Shown here piece after piece: positions 49,683 through 60,212 of a stretch of 64,000 bases of DNA (the stretch's first letter is position 1; each line of letters begins with the position of its first letter). Source of the stretch: Amycolatopsis sp. FDAARGOS 1241 (GTDB lineage: Bacteria > Actinomycetota > Actinomycetes > Mycobacteriales > Pseudonocardiaceae). The translations under genes were made by a program, and so were the position numbers. The DNA is taken from assembly GCF_016889705.1 (NCBI RefSeq), contig NZ_CP069526.1:6138001-6202000 (forward strand), in the 5' to 3' direction. Under the pieces are notes generated by a model. That model ran no database searches and was not told the DNA's origin. It saw nothing but the letters and a program-made list of their open reading frames with translations.

Positions 49683-50669
49683 GTGCCATGGAAACCACTG
49701 CGCCGCCGGATCCGGCTCGCGTTATCGCTGCTCGCCCTCGCCCTCGCCGCCACCGCGTGTGGTTCGGGCGGTGCTTCCTCGGGTGGCGACACGATCACCC
49801 TCGGCCTGCCGGTGCAGGCCACCACCCTCGCGCCGGTCTACCTGGCCGACGACCTGAACCTCTGGAAGCAGCACGGCCTCACCGTCAAAGCCGTCACGTT
49901 CAAGGGCGACGCCGAGCTCGCCAAGGCCGTGCTCTCGGGTGACGTCGACGTCGCGGTCGGCTCGCTGACCGGACCGCTCACCGCCGAGGAAGCCGGCCAG
50001 GACGTGAAGGTCATCTACGGCGGCTTCGACATGACGGCGTTCTCCTGGTACGCCGTGCCCGAGATCCACACCGTGGCCCAGGGCAAGGGAAAGAACTGGG
50101 GCGTGACGACCATCGGCTCGTCCACCGACCTGCTCACGCGCTTCGCGGCGGCGAAGGCGGGCCTGGACCCCAACAAGGACATCAAGGTCGTGCAGGGCGG
50201 CGCTTCGGCGGCGCGGCTCGCGGCCATGAAGGCGGGTCAGCTGCAGGCCAACATCTTCACCGAGCCGCAGACGGTGTACGCGCAGAAGGCGGGCTACAAC
50301 AAGATCCTGGACCTCAAGGACCTCGTCGACAGCTACCCGATGCACGTCACGTGGAGCAAGCCGGGCTTCGTCGACGACAACCCCGACCGGGCCAAGAAGT
50401 TCGTCGACACGCTGGCGCAGGCCATGAAGATGACCAAGGACCAGCCCGACGACGCGGTGAAGTCGATCGCCAAGAACCTCAAGATCAGCACCGCCGACGC
50501 GAAGGCCAGCATGGCGGAGTGGATCGACCAGCTCTACCCGGACGGCCGCATGCCGTCGGCGAAGGCGATGGACGACTTCTGGCAGATGGGCTTGCAGGGC
50601 AAGGTGTTCGCGAAACGGCTGCCCGACTCGCAGTGGCTCGACACCCGCTTCCTGCCCAAGACCAGCTGA
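49683..50669 (+). CDS. ABC importer substrate-binding lipoprotein (NMT1/NitT-TauT type)
   Basis: The 328-residue protein starts with a basic, hydrophobic signal peptide and the lipobox ALAATAC, giving a lipid-anchored Cys26 on the outer face of the membrane. The mature part has ITLGLPVQATTLAPVYLADD and GLTVKAVTFKGDAELAKAVL, as in the NMT1/SsuA group that binds aliphatic sulfonates, taurine, riboflavin-like pyrimidines or similar small organics. The GTG start is 14 bases before an ATG in another frame. It heads the nine-gene second operon. The ligand is unknown. Confidence 0.88.
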   Translation: MPWKPLRRRIRLALSLLALALAATACGSGGASSGGDTITLGLPVQATTLAPVYLADDLNLWKQHGLTVKAVTFKGDAELAKAVLSGDVDVAVGSLTGPLTAEEAGQDVKVIYGGFDMTAFSWYAVPEIHTVAQGKGKNWGVTTIGSSTDLLTRFAAAKAGLDPNKDIKVVQGGASAARLAAMKAGQLQANIFTEPQTVYAQKAGYNKILDLKDLVDSYPMHVTWSKPGFVDDNPDRAKKFVDTLAQAMKMTKDQPDDAVKSIAKNLKISTADAKASMAEWIDQLYPDGRMPSAKAMDDFWQMGLQGKVFAKRLPDSQWLDTRFLPKTS

Positions 50670-50682
50670 GCGGAGGTATCCG

Positions 50683-51458
<776 letters not shown>

Positions 51459-51462
<4 letters not shown>

Positions 51463-52286
51463 CGCAGGGTCTGCGGACGCGGCCGCCGCGCCCGGTCGTC
51501 GCGGCGGCGCCACACCGCGCCGTGGGCCTGCGCCGGCTGCCGCCGATCCGCGCCCGGTACGTGCTCGGCAGCGTCGTCGTGGTGCTCGCGCTGTGGCAGC
51601 TGACCGGCCAGACGGGCCTGGTGGATGTGCAGTTCACCAGCACCCCGGCGGCGATCGTGCGCGCCGGCGGCGAGCTGCTGCGCTCGGGTGAGCTGTGGGA
51701 GAACGCGCAGGCCACCCTCGTGGAGTTCTTCACGGGCTTCGCGCTGGCCGTGGTCGTCGGCGTGCCGGTGGGCATGCTGATGGGCTGGAAGCTGCGGATC
51801 CGCCAGACGCTCGAGCCCGCGCTGGTCGCGCTCTACGTGACTCCGTCGCTGGCGTTGCTGCCGCTCGTGGTGCTGGCGCTCGGCATCGGTGAGGCGTCGA
51901 AGATCGCGATGGTGTTCATCGAAGCGGTGATCACGATCGCGGTGAACGCGATGGCCGGCATCCGCGAGACGGACCCCAAGCTGGTGCAGGCGGCCCGGGC
52001 GTTCTGCGCGGGCGGCGGCGCGATGTTCGGCAAGATCCTGCTGCCGAGTGCGCTGCCGACGATCATGGCCGGGCTACGCCTCGGCGCGGGGCGCGGCGTG
52101 ATCGCCGTGATCGTCGCCGAGCTCTACGGCGGCACCGACGGCGTCGGCCAGCTGATCGCCACCTACGGCCAGAACTTCGACGTCGCCACGCTGATGTTCC
52201 TGACCCTCGTGGTCGCCGTGTTCGGGTACATCGTCACGCAGCTGCTGCGCATGCTCGGTGCCGCCGCCACGTCGTGGGAGAGGTAA
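51459..52286 (+). CDS. ABC importer permease 1 (SsuC/TauC type)
   Basis: The 275-residue membrane protein has six or so hydrophobic segments and the coupling-loop pattern of this group (RETDPKLVQAARAFCAGGGA, then LPSALPTIMAGLRLGAGRGV). It starts within the ATPase stop (ATGA). With the second permease it should form a heterodimeric channel, since two different permease genes follow in a row. Confidence 0.9.
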
Positions 52287-52290
52287 ACCG

Positions 52291-53097
52291 ATGACCACCA
52301 CCACACCGCGCCGCCAGGCCACCGGCCGGCGCGTGCCGGAGAAGGCGATGCCGGTCCTGCTCGGCGGCGGGTTCCTCGTGCTCGTCGCGCTGCTGTGGCA
52401 GATCGCCGCGTGGGCCGGCCTCGTGAACCCGTTCCTCACGTCCTCGCCCGCGCTCATCGCCGCCGCGCTGGGCAACCAGATCAGCTCCGGTCTGCTGCTG
52501 AGCAGCCTCGGCCGCAGCGCGCTCGAGCTGGTCATCGGGTTCGGCATCGCCGCCGTCGCCGGGGTCGCGGTGGGCCTGCTGATGGGCCGCTACCGCTACG
52601 TCGACTACGTGGTCGAGCCGTACGTGTGGCTGCTGTACTCGGCGCCGATCATCGCGATGTTCCCCTTGCTGGTGCTCGTGTTCGGTCTCGGCAGCCCGAC
52701 CGTCATCGCGATCGCGTTCCTGATGTCCGTGGTGCCGGTGATCGTGAACTCGGCCCAGGGCGTGCGCAACGTCGACAAAAAGCTGATCCGCACGGCCGTG
52801 TCGTTCGGTGCGGGCGAGGCTTCCCTGCTGCGCAAGGTGATCCTGCCCGCTTCGGTGCCGACGGTGATGGCCGGGTTGCGCCTCGGCGTCGGCCGCGGGC
52901 TCGTCGGCGTCGTCGTCGGTGAGTTCTTCGCGGGCGACGGCGGGATCGGCTACAACATCAGCTTCTTTGCCGGCCACCTCGGCACCACGGACGTGCTCGC
53001 GTCGGTGTTCGTGGTGATCGTCGTCGGCGTGCTGCTCAACGTGCTGGCCCGCAAACTCGAATCCCTCGCCGACTCCTGGCGCACCGAACTCCCCTGA
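52291..53097 (+). CDS. ABC importer permease 2 (SsuC/TauC type)
   Basis: The 268-residue permease has the same fold and coupling loop (VRNVDKKLIRTAVSFGAGEA, then LPASVPTVMAGLRLGVGRGL) as its neighbour. ATG 52291 is chosen because GGGAGAGG lies 6-13 bases before it. It begins 4 bases after the first permease stop and ends 25 bases before the hydantoinase A gene. Confidence 0.9.
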   Translation: MTTTTPRRQATGRRVPEKAMPVLLGGGFLVLVALLWQIAAWAGLVNPFLTSSPALIAAALGNQISSGLLLSSLGRSALELVIGFGIAAVAGVAVGLLMGRYRYVDYVVEPYVWLLYSAPIIAMFPLLVLVFGLGSPTVIAIAFLMSVVPVIVNSAQGVRNVDKKLIRTAVSFGAGEASLLRKVILPASVPTVMAGLRLGVGRGLVGVVVGEFFAGDGGIGYNISFFAGHLGTTDVLASVFVVIVVGVLLNVLARKLESLADSWRTELP

Positions 53098-53122
53098 ACC
53101 CCCTGCGAAGAAGAGGTATCCC

Positions 53123-55186
53123 GTGAAGCAGATCGCCGCCGATATCGGCGGGACGTTCACCGACCTGACCGCCGTGGACTCCCGCGGCGTGTTCAGCACC
53201 GCAAAGACCCTGACCACGCCGCACGACCACGCCGAGGGCGTACTGGACGGGCTCGACAAGCTCGGCGCGCACCTGCCCGACACCGAACTGTTCCTGCACG
53301 GCTCCACCATCGCCATCAACACTGTGCTGCAGCGCGCGGGTGCCGCCACCGCGCTGATCACCACGGAGGGCTTCCGCGACGTCTACGAGATCGGGCGCGG
53401 CAACCGGTCCGAGCCGTACAACCTGTTCTTCGGCAAGCCCGACCCGCTCGTGCCGCGGCGGCTGCGGCGCGAGGTGCGCGAGCGCGTGCTGGTGGACGGC
53501 AGCGTGCGCACTCCGCTCGACGTCGCCGCCGCACGGCAGCTGATCTCGGAGCTGAAGGAGTCCGGCGTTCAGTCGGTGGCGGTCTGCCTGCTGCACGCGT
53601 ACGCCAATCCGGAGCACGAACTGGAGCTGGGCCGGCTGTTCACCGAGCTGTGGCCCGAGGCGTACGTGACGCTTTCCCACCAGATCATGCGCGAGTACCG
53701 CGAGTACGAGCGCACGTCGACGACGGTGCTCAACGCCTACGTCGGCCCGGTCGTGTCGCGGTACCTCGATTCGCTCACCAACCGGCTGACCGACCGCGGC
53801 TTCCGCGGGCGGCTGCTCATCATGCAGTCCAACGGCGGCATCATGTCCGTCGAAACCGCGCGCCAGAGCCCGGTGCGGATGATGGAGTCGGGCCCGGTCG
53901 CCGGCGTGATCGGCGCGTCGGCGCTCGCCGCCGGACTCGACCTGCCGCGGCTGATCTCGTTCGACATGGGCGGCACCACGGCCAAGACGAGCCTCGTGAA
54001 GGACGGCGAGGTCGACATCAGCCCGGGGTACTTCATCGGCGGTTACGCGACCGGCCACCCGATGGCGCTGCCGGTGGTCAACATCGTCGAGGTCGGTTCC
54101 GGCGGCGGCAGCATCGCGTGGGTCGACCCGGCGGGCGCGCTCAAGGTGGGCCCGGTCAGCGCCGGTGCCGCCCCCGGGCCCGCGTGTTACGGCCGCGGCG
54201 GCGAACGGCCGACGGTGACCGACGCCAACCTCGTGCTCGGCCGCCTCGGCGCGAGCCGGTTCCTCGGCGGGGAGATGCCGCTCGACCGCGCGGCCGCCGA
54301 ACAAGCGATCCGCACGCACGTCGCCGAACCGCTCGGGCTGGACCTGATGGCGGCCGCGCGCGGGATCGTGACGATCGCCGACGCGCAGATGTCGCTGGCC
54401 GTGCGCGCCGTGTCGGTGGAGAAGGGCGAGGACCCGCGCACGTTCGCGCTCGTGGCGACCGGCGGCGCCGGGCCGCTGCACGCGGTGTCGATCGCGCGCG
54501 AACTGACCATCGGCACGGTCGTGGTGCCCGTGCTGCCGGGCCAGTTCTCCGCCAAGGGCATGCTCTACTCCGAGGTCCGCCACGATCTCACACGCACGGC
54601 ACTGGCGAAGTTCGAACCGTCCACTGTGGAGCAGTACGCGATCACGATCAAGGCGCTCGGCGCGGAGGCGTGGGCGCGGCTGCGGGCCGACGTCGGCGAG
54701 CCGGCGCACCCGCCCGTGCTGCAGCACTTCCTCGAACTGCGCTACCAGGGCCAGGAGTTCACGATCCCGGTGCCGGTCCCGGACGAGGGACTGTCCACCG
54801 CGAACCACTCCGCGGTGCGCGCGCTGTTCGACGAACTGCACGACCGGCTCTACGGGCACCACGCGGCCGACGAGACCGTGGAAGCCGTCGGCGTCCGCAC
54901 GGTGATCACGCTGCCGCTCGAAACCGCTGCGGGCACCGCCACGGAGGCCGAAGCCGCGACCGGCGAGCCCGAGCCGGTCGAGCACCGGCCCGTCGTGCTG
55001 CACGGCGGTGGCCCCGAGCCCGTGTCCTGTCCCGTCTACGACCGGGAGACGCTGCGGCCCGGCCACCGGATCACCGGCCCGGCCGTGGTGCAGGAAGCCA
55101 CGTCGTCGGTCGTCTTCTACTCCGGCGACGCGCTGACCGTCGCCCCCGACCTCTCGCTCGTCGTCTCCGTGGGGAGCCCCGCATGA
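53123..55186 (+). CDS. Hydantoinase/oxoprolinase A-type subunit (HyuA)
   Basis: The 687-residue protein has the actin-like ATP-binding start KQIAADIGGTFTDLTAVD, the second phosphate loop ISFDMGGTTAKTSLV and VEVGSGGGSIAWVDPAGAL. It belongs to the ATP-dependent hydantoinase, 5-oxoprolinase and acetone/acetophenone carboxylase group. With the B subunit it opens a cyclic amide (hydantoin, oxoproline) or carboxylates a ketone at the cost of ATP. Beside creatinase-fold hydrolases and a cyclodeaminase, a cyclic amide is the more likely substrate, which is inference. Confidence 0.9.
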   Translation: MKQIAADIGGTFTDLTAVDSRGVFSTAKTLTTPHDHAEGVLDGLDKLGAHLPDTELFLHGSTIAINTVLQRAGAATALITTEGFRDVYEIGRGNRSEPYNLFFGKPDPLVPRRLRREVRERVLVDGSVRTPLDVAAARQLISELKESGVQSVAVCLLHAYANPEHELELGRLFTELWPEAYVTLSHQIMREYREYERTSTTVLNAYVGPVVSRYLDSLTNRLTDRGFRGRLLIMQSNGGIMSVETARQSPVRMMESGPVAGVIGASALAAGLDLPRLISFDMGGTTAKTSLVKDGEVDISPGYFIGGYATGHPMALPVVNIVEVGSGGGSIAWVDPAGALKVGPVSAGAAPGPACYGRGGERPTVTDANLVLGRLGASRFLGGEMPLDRAAAEQAIRTHVAEPLGLDLMAAARGIVTIADAQMSLAVRAVSVEKGEDPRTFALVATGGAGPLHAVSIARELTIGTVVVPVLPGQFSAKGMLYSEVRHDLTRTALAKFEPSTVEQYAITIKALGAEAWARLRADVGEPAHPPVLQHFLELRYQGQEFTIPVPVPDEGLSTANHSAVRALFDELHDRLYGHHAADETVEAVGVRTVITLPLETAAGTATEAEAATGEPEPVEHRPVVLHGGGPEPVSCPVYDRETLRPGHRITGPAVVQEATSSVVFYSGDALTVAPDLSLVVSVGSPA

Positions 55187-56931
55187 CCGAAACCATCGAC
55201 CCCATCACGCTCGAAGTGGTGCGCTGCGCGCTCGTGGCGTACTCCGACGAGATGGCCACCGCGCTGCGCCGCGCCGCCTACAACCCGATGATCTTCGAGG
55301 TCCAGGACTACTGCGTGGGCCTCGTGGACACCGCGGGCGAGCTCATCGCGCAGAACCTCGGCGGCCTGCCGATCTTCCTCGCCGACCTCGGCGTGTCGGT
55401 GGCCGACGGCATCGAACGCCACGGCCTCGACGGCTTCGAACCCGGCGACGCGCTGGTGATGAACTACCCGTACGTCGCGGGCCAGCACCTCAACAACGTC
55501 GTGGTGTACACGCCGATCTTCGTCGACGGCAAGGTCGTCGCGTTCCCCGCCGTGCGCGCCCACTGGGTCGACATCGGCGGTTCGCGCATCGGGTTCGGCT
55601 CCACCGCCACCACCGACATCTACTCCGAGGGCCTGCAGCTGCGCTCGATCAAGGTGCTGAAGGCCGGCGAGTGGGACGCCGACGTGCTGCAGATCCTCAA
55701 GGACAACATCCGCATCCCGGAGTCCTCGCTGGGTGACCTGCGCGCCGCGATCGCGGCCTGCCGCCTCGGCGAGCGCCGCATCGCCGAGCTGTGCGAGCGC
55801 TACGGCCTCGACACGGTCATGGCGTGCATCACCGAGATGCGCAACCAGTCCGAACGCCTCTCGCGCCACGCGGTCGCGCAGATGGCCGACGGCGAGTACA
55901 CCGCGTCGGCCTGGATGGACAACGACGGGCAGGTGCTCGACAAGCGCATCACGCTCGACATCAAGGTGGTCGTGAAGGGCGAGGAGCTCACGATCGACTT
56001 CTCCGACATCAACGAACAGGTCAAGGGCCCGCTGAACTCCGGGAAGTCGGGCGGGATCGCGGCCGCGCGCGTCGCGTTCAAGATGCTGACCCTCCCGACG
56101 CACCCGGTCGACGAGGGGTCGTTCCGCAACCTCCACGTGGTGCTGCCGGAAGGAAAACTGCTCAACGCGAAGTCCCCGGCCGCGCTGGGCCAATGGAGCA
56201 TCTCGCTGCCCACGGTCGTCGACACGATCATCCGCGCGCTCGCCGACGCGCTGCCCGACCAGGTCCCCGCGGCGCACAAGGGCGACATGTCGGGCTTCAC
56301 CTTCCACGGCATCGACGAGAAGACCGGATCGCGCTTCGTGTGCCTCAACATCAACGGCGGCGGCTGGGGCGGACGTCCCGTGGGCGACGGGCCGAGCGCG
56401 TGCGTGTCGGTGTGCCAGGGCGACGTGCGCAACATCCCCATCGAGATCCAGGAAGCCCGCTACCCCTTGGTGTTCACGCGGCACGAGCTGCGCGCCGACA
56501 GCGGCGGCGCGGGCCGCCACCGCGGTGGGCTGGGGCTCGAAATCGACGTGGAGCCGCAGCAGGCGATGTTCACCAACATCGCCAACGAGCGCACGACCTG
56601 CCCGCCGTGGGGCCTGCGCGGCGGGCAGCCGGGCGCGGTCAACGACACCATCGTCACGCAGCCCGGCGGACAGCCCGAGCACGTGAAGAAGCACACCGGA
56701 CTGGCGCTGCAGGCGGGGTCGAAGGTCACCTTCCGCACCGCCGGCGGCGGGGGCTGGGGCGACCCGCGGGAGCGGCCCGCCGCCGACGTCGCCGAGGACG
56801 TGGCCGACGGGTTCGTGACCGCCGCGGCCGCGCGTGAGCACTACGGCGTCGCGCTCACGGCCGACGGGCGCGTCGACGAGCCGGAGACCGGGCGGCTCCG
56901 GACCACGCAGGCCGATGTCGCTCGTCGGTGA
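55183..56931 (+). CDS. Hydantoinase/oxoprolinase B-type subunit (HyuB)
   Basis: The 582-residue B subunit starts DPITLEVVRCALVAYSDEM and contains VMNYPYVAGQHLNNVVVYTP, FSGPL-like SDINEQVKGPLNSGKSG and the C-terminal RTAGGGGWGDPRERP, all typical of HyuB. It overlaps the A-subunit stop (ATGA). The zinc-type catalytic site of the complex lies in this subunit in related carboxylases. Its own 3' end overlaps the MmgE/PrpD gene by 17 bases. Confidence 0.92.
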   Translation: MTETIDPITLEVVRCALVAYSDEMATALRRAAYNPMIFEVQDYCVGLVDTAGELIAQNLGGLPIFLADLGVSVADGIERHGLDGFEPGDALVMNYPYVAGQHLNNVVVYTPIFVDGKVVAFPAVRAHWVDIGGSRIGFGSTATTDIYSEGLQLRSIKVLKAGEWDADVLQILKDNIRIPESSLGDLRAAIAACRLGERRIAELCERYGLDTVMACITEMRNQSERLSRHAVAQMADGEYTASAWMDNDGQVLDKRITLDIKVVVKGEELTIDFSDINEQVKGPLNSGKSGGIAAARVAFKMLTLPTHPVDEGSFRNLHVVLPEGKLLNAKSPAALGQWSISLPTVVDTIIRALADALPDQVPAAHKGDMSGFTFHGIDEKTGSRFVCLNINGGGWGGRPVGDGPSACVSVCQGDVRNIPIEIQEARYPLVFTRHELRADSGGAGRHRGGLGLEIDVEPQQAMFTNIANERTTCPPWGLRGGQPGAVNDTIVTQPGGQPEHVKKHTGLALQAGSKVTFRTAGGGGWGDPRERPAADVAEDVADGFVTAAAAREHYGVALTADGRVDEPETGRLRTTQADVARR

Positions 56932-58279
56932 GCTCGCCGCCCGGGCGCACTCGGTCGCCGCGGCGGCGGTGCCGCCCGCGGTCCGGGCCGCCGTCCGGGC
57001 CCATCTCACCGACGCCGTCGGTGCCCTGGTCGCCGGCCGCACCACCCTGGGCGGCTCGGTGGCCGGGCTCGCGCGCACCCTGTCACCTGAGTTCGGCGCC
57101 GCGCGGCGCACGGCGTTCGTCGGCGGGGTGTACGCGCACGCGTGGGAAGCCGGCGACATCCACCGCGGTTCGGTGCTGTGCCCGGGCTGCGTGGTGCTGC
57201 CGGCGACGCTCGCCGTGCTGCCCGCGCGGCCCGGCGCGTCGGCCGATGAGTTCGAACGCGCCTACCTCGCGGGCTATGAGGTGGCGCTCGCCGCGGCGGC
57301 GGCGATCGGGGGCGACCGGCAGATCCGGCGCGGCTGGTGGCCGACGGCGCTGCTGGCGCCGCTCGGCGGCGCCGCCGCGGCCTCCGTGCTCCTCGACCGG
57401 CCGCCGGAGGTCACCGCGTCGGCGATCGCGCTCGCCGCGCAGCACGCGGGCGGCTCGATCGCGGGCGCGACCGACCGCGCCGACGGCAAGTACCTGCTGG
57501 CCGGGTTCGCCGCCGAGCGTGCGATCACCGCGTTCCTCGCCGCCGACTCCGGCTGGACCGGCCCGCTCGACATCCTCGACGACCCGCGCTCCCCGCTGCG
57601 CCGCGAACACCCCGGGCTGCCCGAGCCGTACCTGACGCCCGAAACGAGCTTGAAACCCCACGCGGGCGCGAAACACCTGCAGGGCGCGATCGACGCCGTG
57701 CTGGAACTGCGCCGGGCCGGCGGCTGGCGGCCGGGTGAGGTGCGGCGGCTCACCTGCCTGCTGCCGGCGCAGCTGGCCGGGATCGTGGACCGCCCACCGC
57801 CGTTCGGATCACCGCTGAGCGCGCTCGGCAGCGCTCAGTTCGTGCTCGCGATCGCGGCCATCCGGGGACATTGCACACCGTGGGACTTCGAGGAAGCGGC
57901 GCTGCGCGACGACGCCGTGCTGGAGCTGGCGCGGGTCGTGCGCGTCGCGCCGGCCGACGACCTCACGGCGGCGTACCCGGCGAAGTGGGGGGCCCGCGTC
58001 GAGCTCACCACCGCGTCGGGCGTCGTGGCCGCGGACCGGCTCGACGCGCGGGGCGACCCGGGGAACCGCTTGGCGCACCACGAGATCGTCGCGAAGTTCA
58101 CCACGCTCGCGCGCCGCGAGCTCGGTCCGGTGCGGGCCCGGGCGGTCGCCGAGTCGTTGCTGCGCCCCGGTTCGGGGGTCTCGGCGCTGCGCGAGCACGT
58201 GCTGCCGCTGCTCGGCGGTAGTTTCGTGAGGTGGGAAGAGAACGCGGCGGCGGGCGCGAGAACAGGGGGTTCGTCCTGA
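56915..58279 (+). CDS. MmgE/PrpD family protein
   Basis: The 454-residue protein fits the MmgE/PrpD fold (VGALVAGRTTLGGSVAGLAR, VGGVYAHAWEAGDIHRGSV, LKPHAGAKHLQGAIDAVLEL). Members include 2-methylcitrate dehydratase, aconitate decarboxylase and iminodisuccinate epimerase, acting on carboxylic acids without Fe-S. It may work on a product of the aconitase-type enzymes of the first operon. ATG 56915 is used because similarity starts there, although the ribosome site is weak; translation is probably coupled to HyuB. Confidence 0.8.
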   Translation: MSLVGELAARAHSVAAAAVPPAVRAAVRAHLTDAVGALVAGRTTLGGSVAGLARTLSPEFGAARRTAFVGGVYAHAWEAGDIHRGSVLCPGCVVLPATLAVLPARPGASADEFERAYLAGYEVALAAAAAIGGDRQIRRGWWPTALLAPLGGAAAASVLLDRPPEVTASAIALAAQHAGGSIAGATDRADGKYLLAGFAAERAITAFLAADSGWTGPLDILDDPRSPLRREHPGLPEPYLTPETSLKPHAGAKHLQGAIDAVLELRRAGGWRPGEVRRLTCLLPAQLAGIVDRPPPFGSPLSALGSAQFVLAIAAIRGHCTPWDFEEAALRDDAVLELARVVRVAPADDLTAAYPAKWGARVELTTASGVVAADRLDARGDPGNRLAHHEIVAKFTTLARRELGPVRARAVAESLLRPGSGVSALREHVLPLLGGSFVRWEENAAAGARTGGSS

Positions 58280-59118
58280 CCACCGAGCAACCGGAACCCG
58301 ATCTGAGCCGGGCGCCGACCCCGCAGACCGTGCTGATGACCATGATCGGCCGCTACTGCCTCGACGAGAACCCCGAGATCTCGACGACGGGGTACATCGA
58401 CGTGCTGGCGCGGATCGGCGTGTCCGCGCACGCGGCGCGGCTCACCGTGTCGCGGATGACCGAGCGCGGGCTGCTGGAGCGTTCGCGCCGGGGCCGGGTG
58501 GCGTTCTTCCGCGCTTCGGAGGTGGGGCTGGACGTGGTGCGGCGACAGCAGCAGCGCACGTTCCACGACACCGTCGAGAAACCGGAACCCGAAGGCGCGT
58601 GGACGATCCTGTCGTTCACGCTGCCCGAGACGCACCGCAAGGAACGCCACCTGCTGCGGCGGCGGCTGGCGTGGGAGAGCTTCGGGCTGCTGCGCGACGG
58701 GGTGTGGATCGCGCCGGGCGAGCGGGACGTCTCGGCGATCCTCGCGCAGCTGCCCGGCGCCGGCGTCGACCAGCACGTCGAGGTCTTCACCGCCTACCCG
58801 AAGTTCGACGACGTCGAGGGCATGATCTCCCGCACCTGGCACCTCGACGAGCTGGCCGGGCGCTACCACCGGTTCCTGCGCGCGTGGGACGTCGCGGACC
58901 CCGTGCCCGAAGCCACCGACGACCTCGGCCGCGACCTCGTCCTCGAGTCGGCGTGGCGGCAGCTGCTGCGCGAGACGCCGCGGCTGCCCGCCGTGCACCT
59001 GCCACGCGATTGGCCGGCCGCGCGCTGCCACGAACTGTTCCGCACCCTGCACGAGACCTACCGAGGAGATGCCGACCGGATCTTCGCCGGCATCCTGGCC
59101 GAACACCGGATGAGCTGA
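58231..59118 (+). CDS. PaaX-like transcription repressor
   Basis: The protein (295 residues from GTG 58231) has a PaaX-type N-terminal winged helix (TPQTVLMTMIGRYC, then GVSAHAARLTVSRMTERGLL) and the PaaX central and C-terminal regions (WTILSFTLPETHRKERHLLR, AWESFGLLRDGVWIAPG). PaaX represses phenylacetate catabolism and is released by an aryl-CoA; relatives control other aromatic pathways. The start is uncertain: a CTG at 58276, overlapping the previous stop, has the better upstream GGGGG. It probably controls this operon from within. Confidence 0.85.
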   Translation: MGRERGGGRENRGFVLTTEQPEPDLSRAPTPQTVLMTMIGRYCLDENPEISTTGYIDVLARIGVSAHAARLTVSRMTERGLLERSRRGRVAFFRASEVGLDVVRRQQQRTFHDTVEKPEPEGAWTILSFTLPETHRKERHLLRRRLAWESFGLLRDGVWIAPGERDVSAILAQLPGAGVDQHVEVFTAYPKFDDVEGMISRTWHLDELAGRYHRFLRAWDVADPVPEATDDLGRDLVLESAWRQLLRETPRLPAVHLPRDWPAARCHELFRTLHETYRGDADRIFAGILAEHRMS

Positions 59119-59130
59119 GGAGACTCGAAC

Positions 59131-60111
59131 ATGCGCGTGGTGGACTCGCACTTCCACTGGTTCCCCCGGTCCCACTTCGAGACGATGGCGGCGCGGAGTT
59201 CCTACCCGCGCACCGAACGCGTCGGCGACGGCTACAAGTACCGCTACCACGACGGCCGCGGCTTCATCCCGCTCCCGGCCATCTGGTTCGACCTCGACCT
59301 CGGGCTCGAGACCGCGGCGACCGCGACCGGCCCGGACACCGTCGTCGTCTGCACCACGGGCGTGCTGGCCGGGATGCTCGACCAGATGCCCGCGGAAGAA
59401 GCGCTCGACGAGGCGTACGCGTACAACGAGGAAATCGCGAAGGCGCAGCGGTCGCACACGGGCCGCTTCTTCGGCACGGCCGCGGTGCCGTTGCAGGACA
59501 CCGATTCTGCTTTGGCGGTGCTCGACCACGCCGTGCGCTCACTGGACCTGCGCGGCGTCAACCTGCCGTCGATGATCGGCGACGAAACCGTCGACCAGGA
59601 GCGGCTGGAACCGTTCTTCGCGCGCGTCGCGGAGCTCGGCGTGCCGCTCGTGATCCACCCGACGGACCTCGCGTTCAACGAGGTCCTCACCGGTTACGCC
59701 GACGGCCTGCAACGCTCGCTCGGCCGCCTGCTCGACTCCAGCGTCACCGTCCTGCGGCTCATCTTCAGCGGCGTGCTGGAGCGCCACCCGTCCCTGCGCG
59801 TGGTCCAGACCCACGGCGGCGGCCTGCTCCCCTACCAGGCGGGGCGCATCGACAAGAACGCCCGCATCGAGGGCCTGCCTTCCCTGCCGTCGCACTACCT
59901 CCGGCGCACCTTCGTCGACACCGTAGCCCCCCAGGCGCTGACCATCCGCACCGCCCTGGAGTACTACGGTGCCGACCACATCCTGTACGGCACGGACCAC
60001 CCGTGCTGGAGCCCGCGGGCCGCCGTGTCGGTCCTCGACGAGGCCGGCCTGAGCGACGAGGTGCGGGTGAAGATCTACTCCAACGCCGCGTCGGTGTTCC
60101 CGTTGGACTGA
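59131..60111 (+). CDS. Amidohydrolase, ACMSD-like (Amidohydro_2)
   Basis: The 326-residue TIM-barrel enzyme has the metal ligands of this group: VDSHFHWFP at the start, VIHPTD, THGGG and YGTDHP. Relatives decarboxylate or hydrate products of aromatic ring cleavage (ACMSD, 4-oxalomesaconate hydratase, carboxyvanillate decarboxylase). It ends the second operon, 12 bases after the PaaX-like gene, with GAGGAG before the ATG. The family assignment is firm, the reaction is not. A short hairpin (60110-60130) overlaps the stop codon. Confidence 0.87.
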   Translation: MRVVDSHFHWFPRSHFETMAARSSYPRTERVGDGYKYRYHDGRGFIPLPAIWFDLDLGLETAATATGPDTVVVCTTGVLAGMLDQMPAEEALDEAYAYNEEIAKAQRSHTGRFFGTAAVPLQDTDSALAVLDHAVRSLDLRGVNLPSMIGDETVDQERLEPFFARVAELGVPLVIHPTDLAFNEVLTGYADGLQRSLGRLLDSSVTVLRLIFSGVLERHPSLRVVQTHGGGLLPYQAGRIDKNARIEGLPSLPSHYLRRTFVDTVAPQALTIRTALEYYGADHILYGTDHPCWSPRAAVSVLDEAGLSDEVRVKIYSNAASVFPLD

Positions 60112-60212
60112 CCGTCCCGTGTAGACGGTCGGTGACGACGGCCGCCGCTTCCGCCCGTCCTGCGGTGGACGGATCCACCACACCCGCGCGCGGCAGGCTC
60201 GAGGCGGTGCGA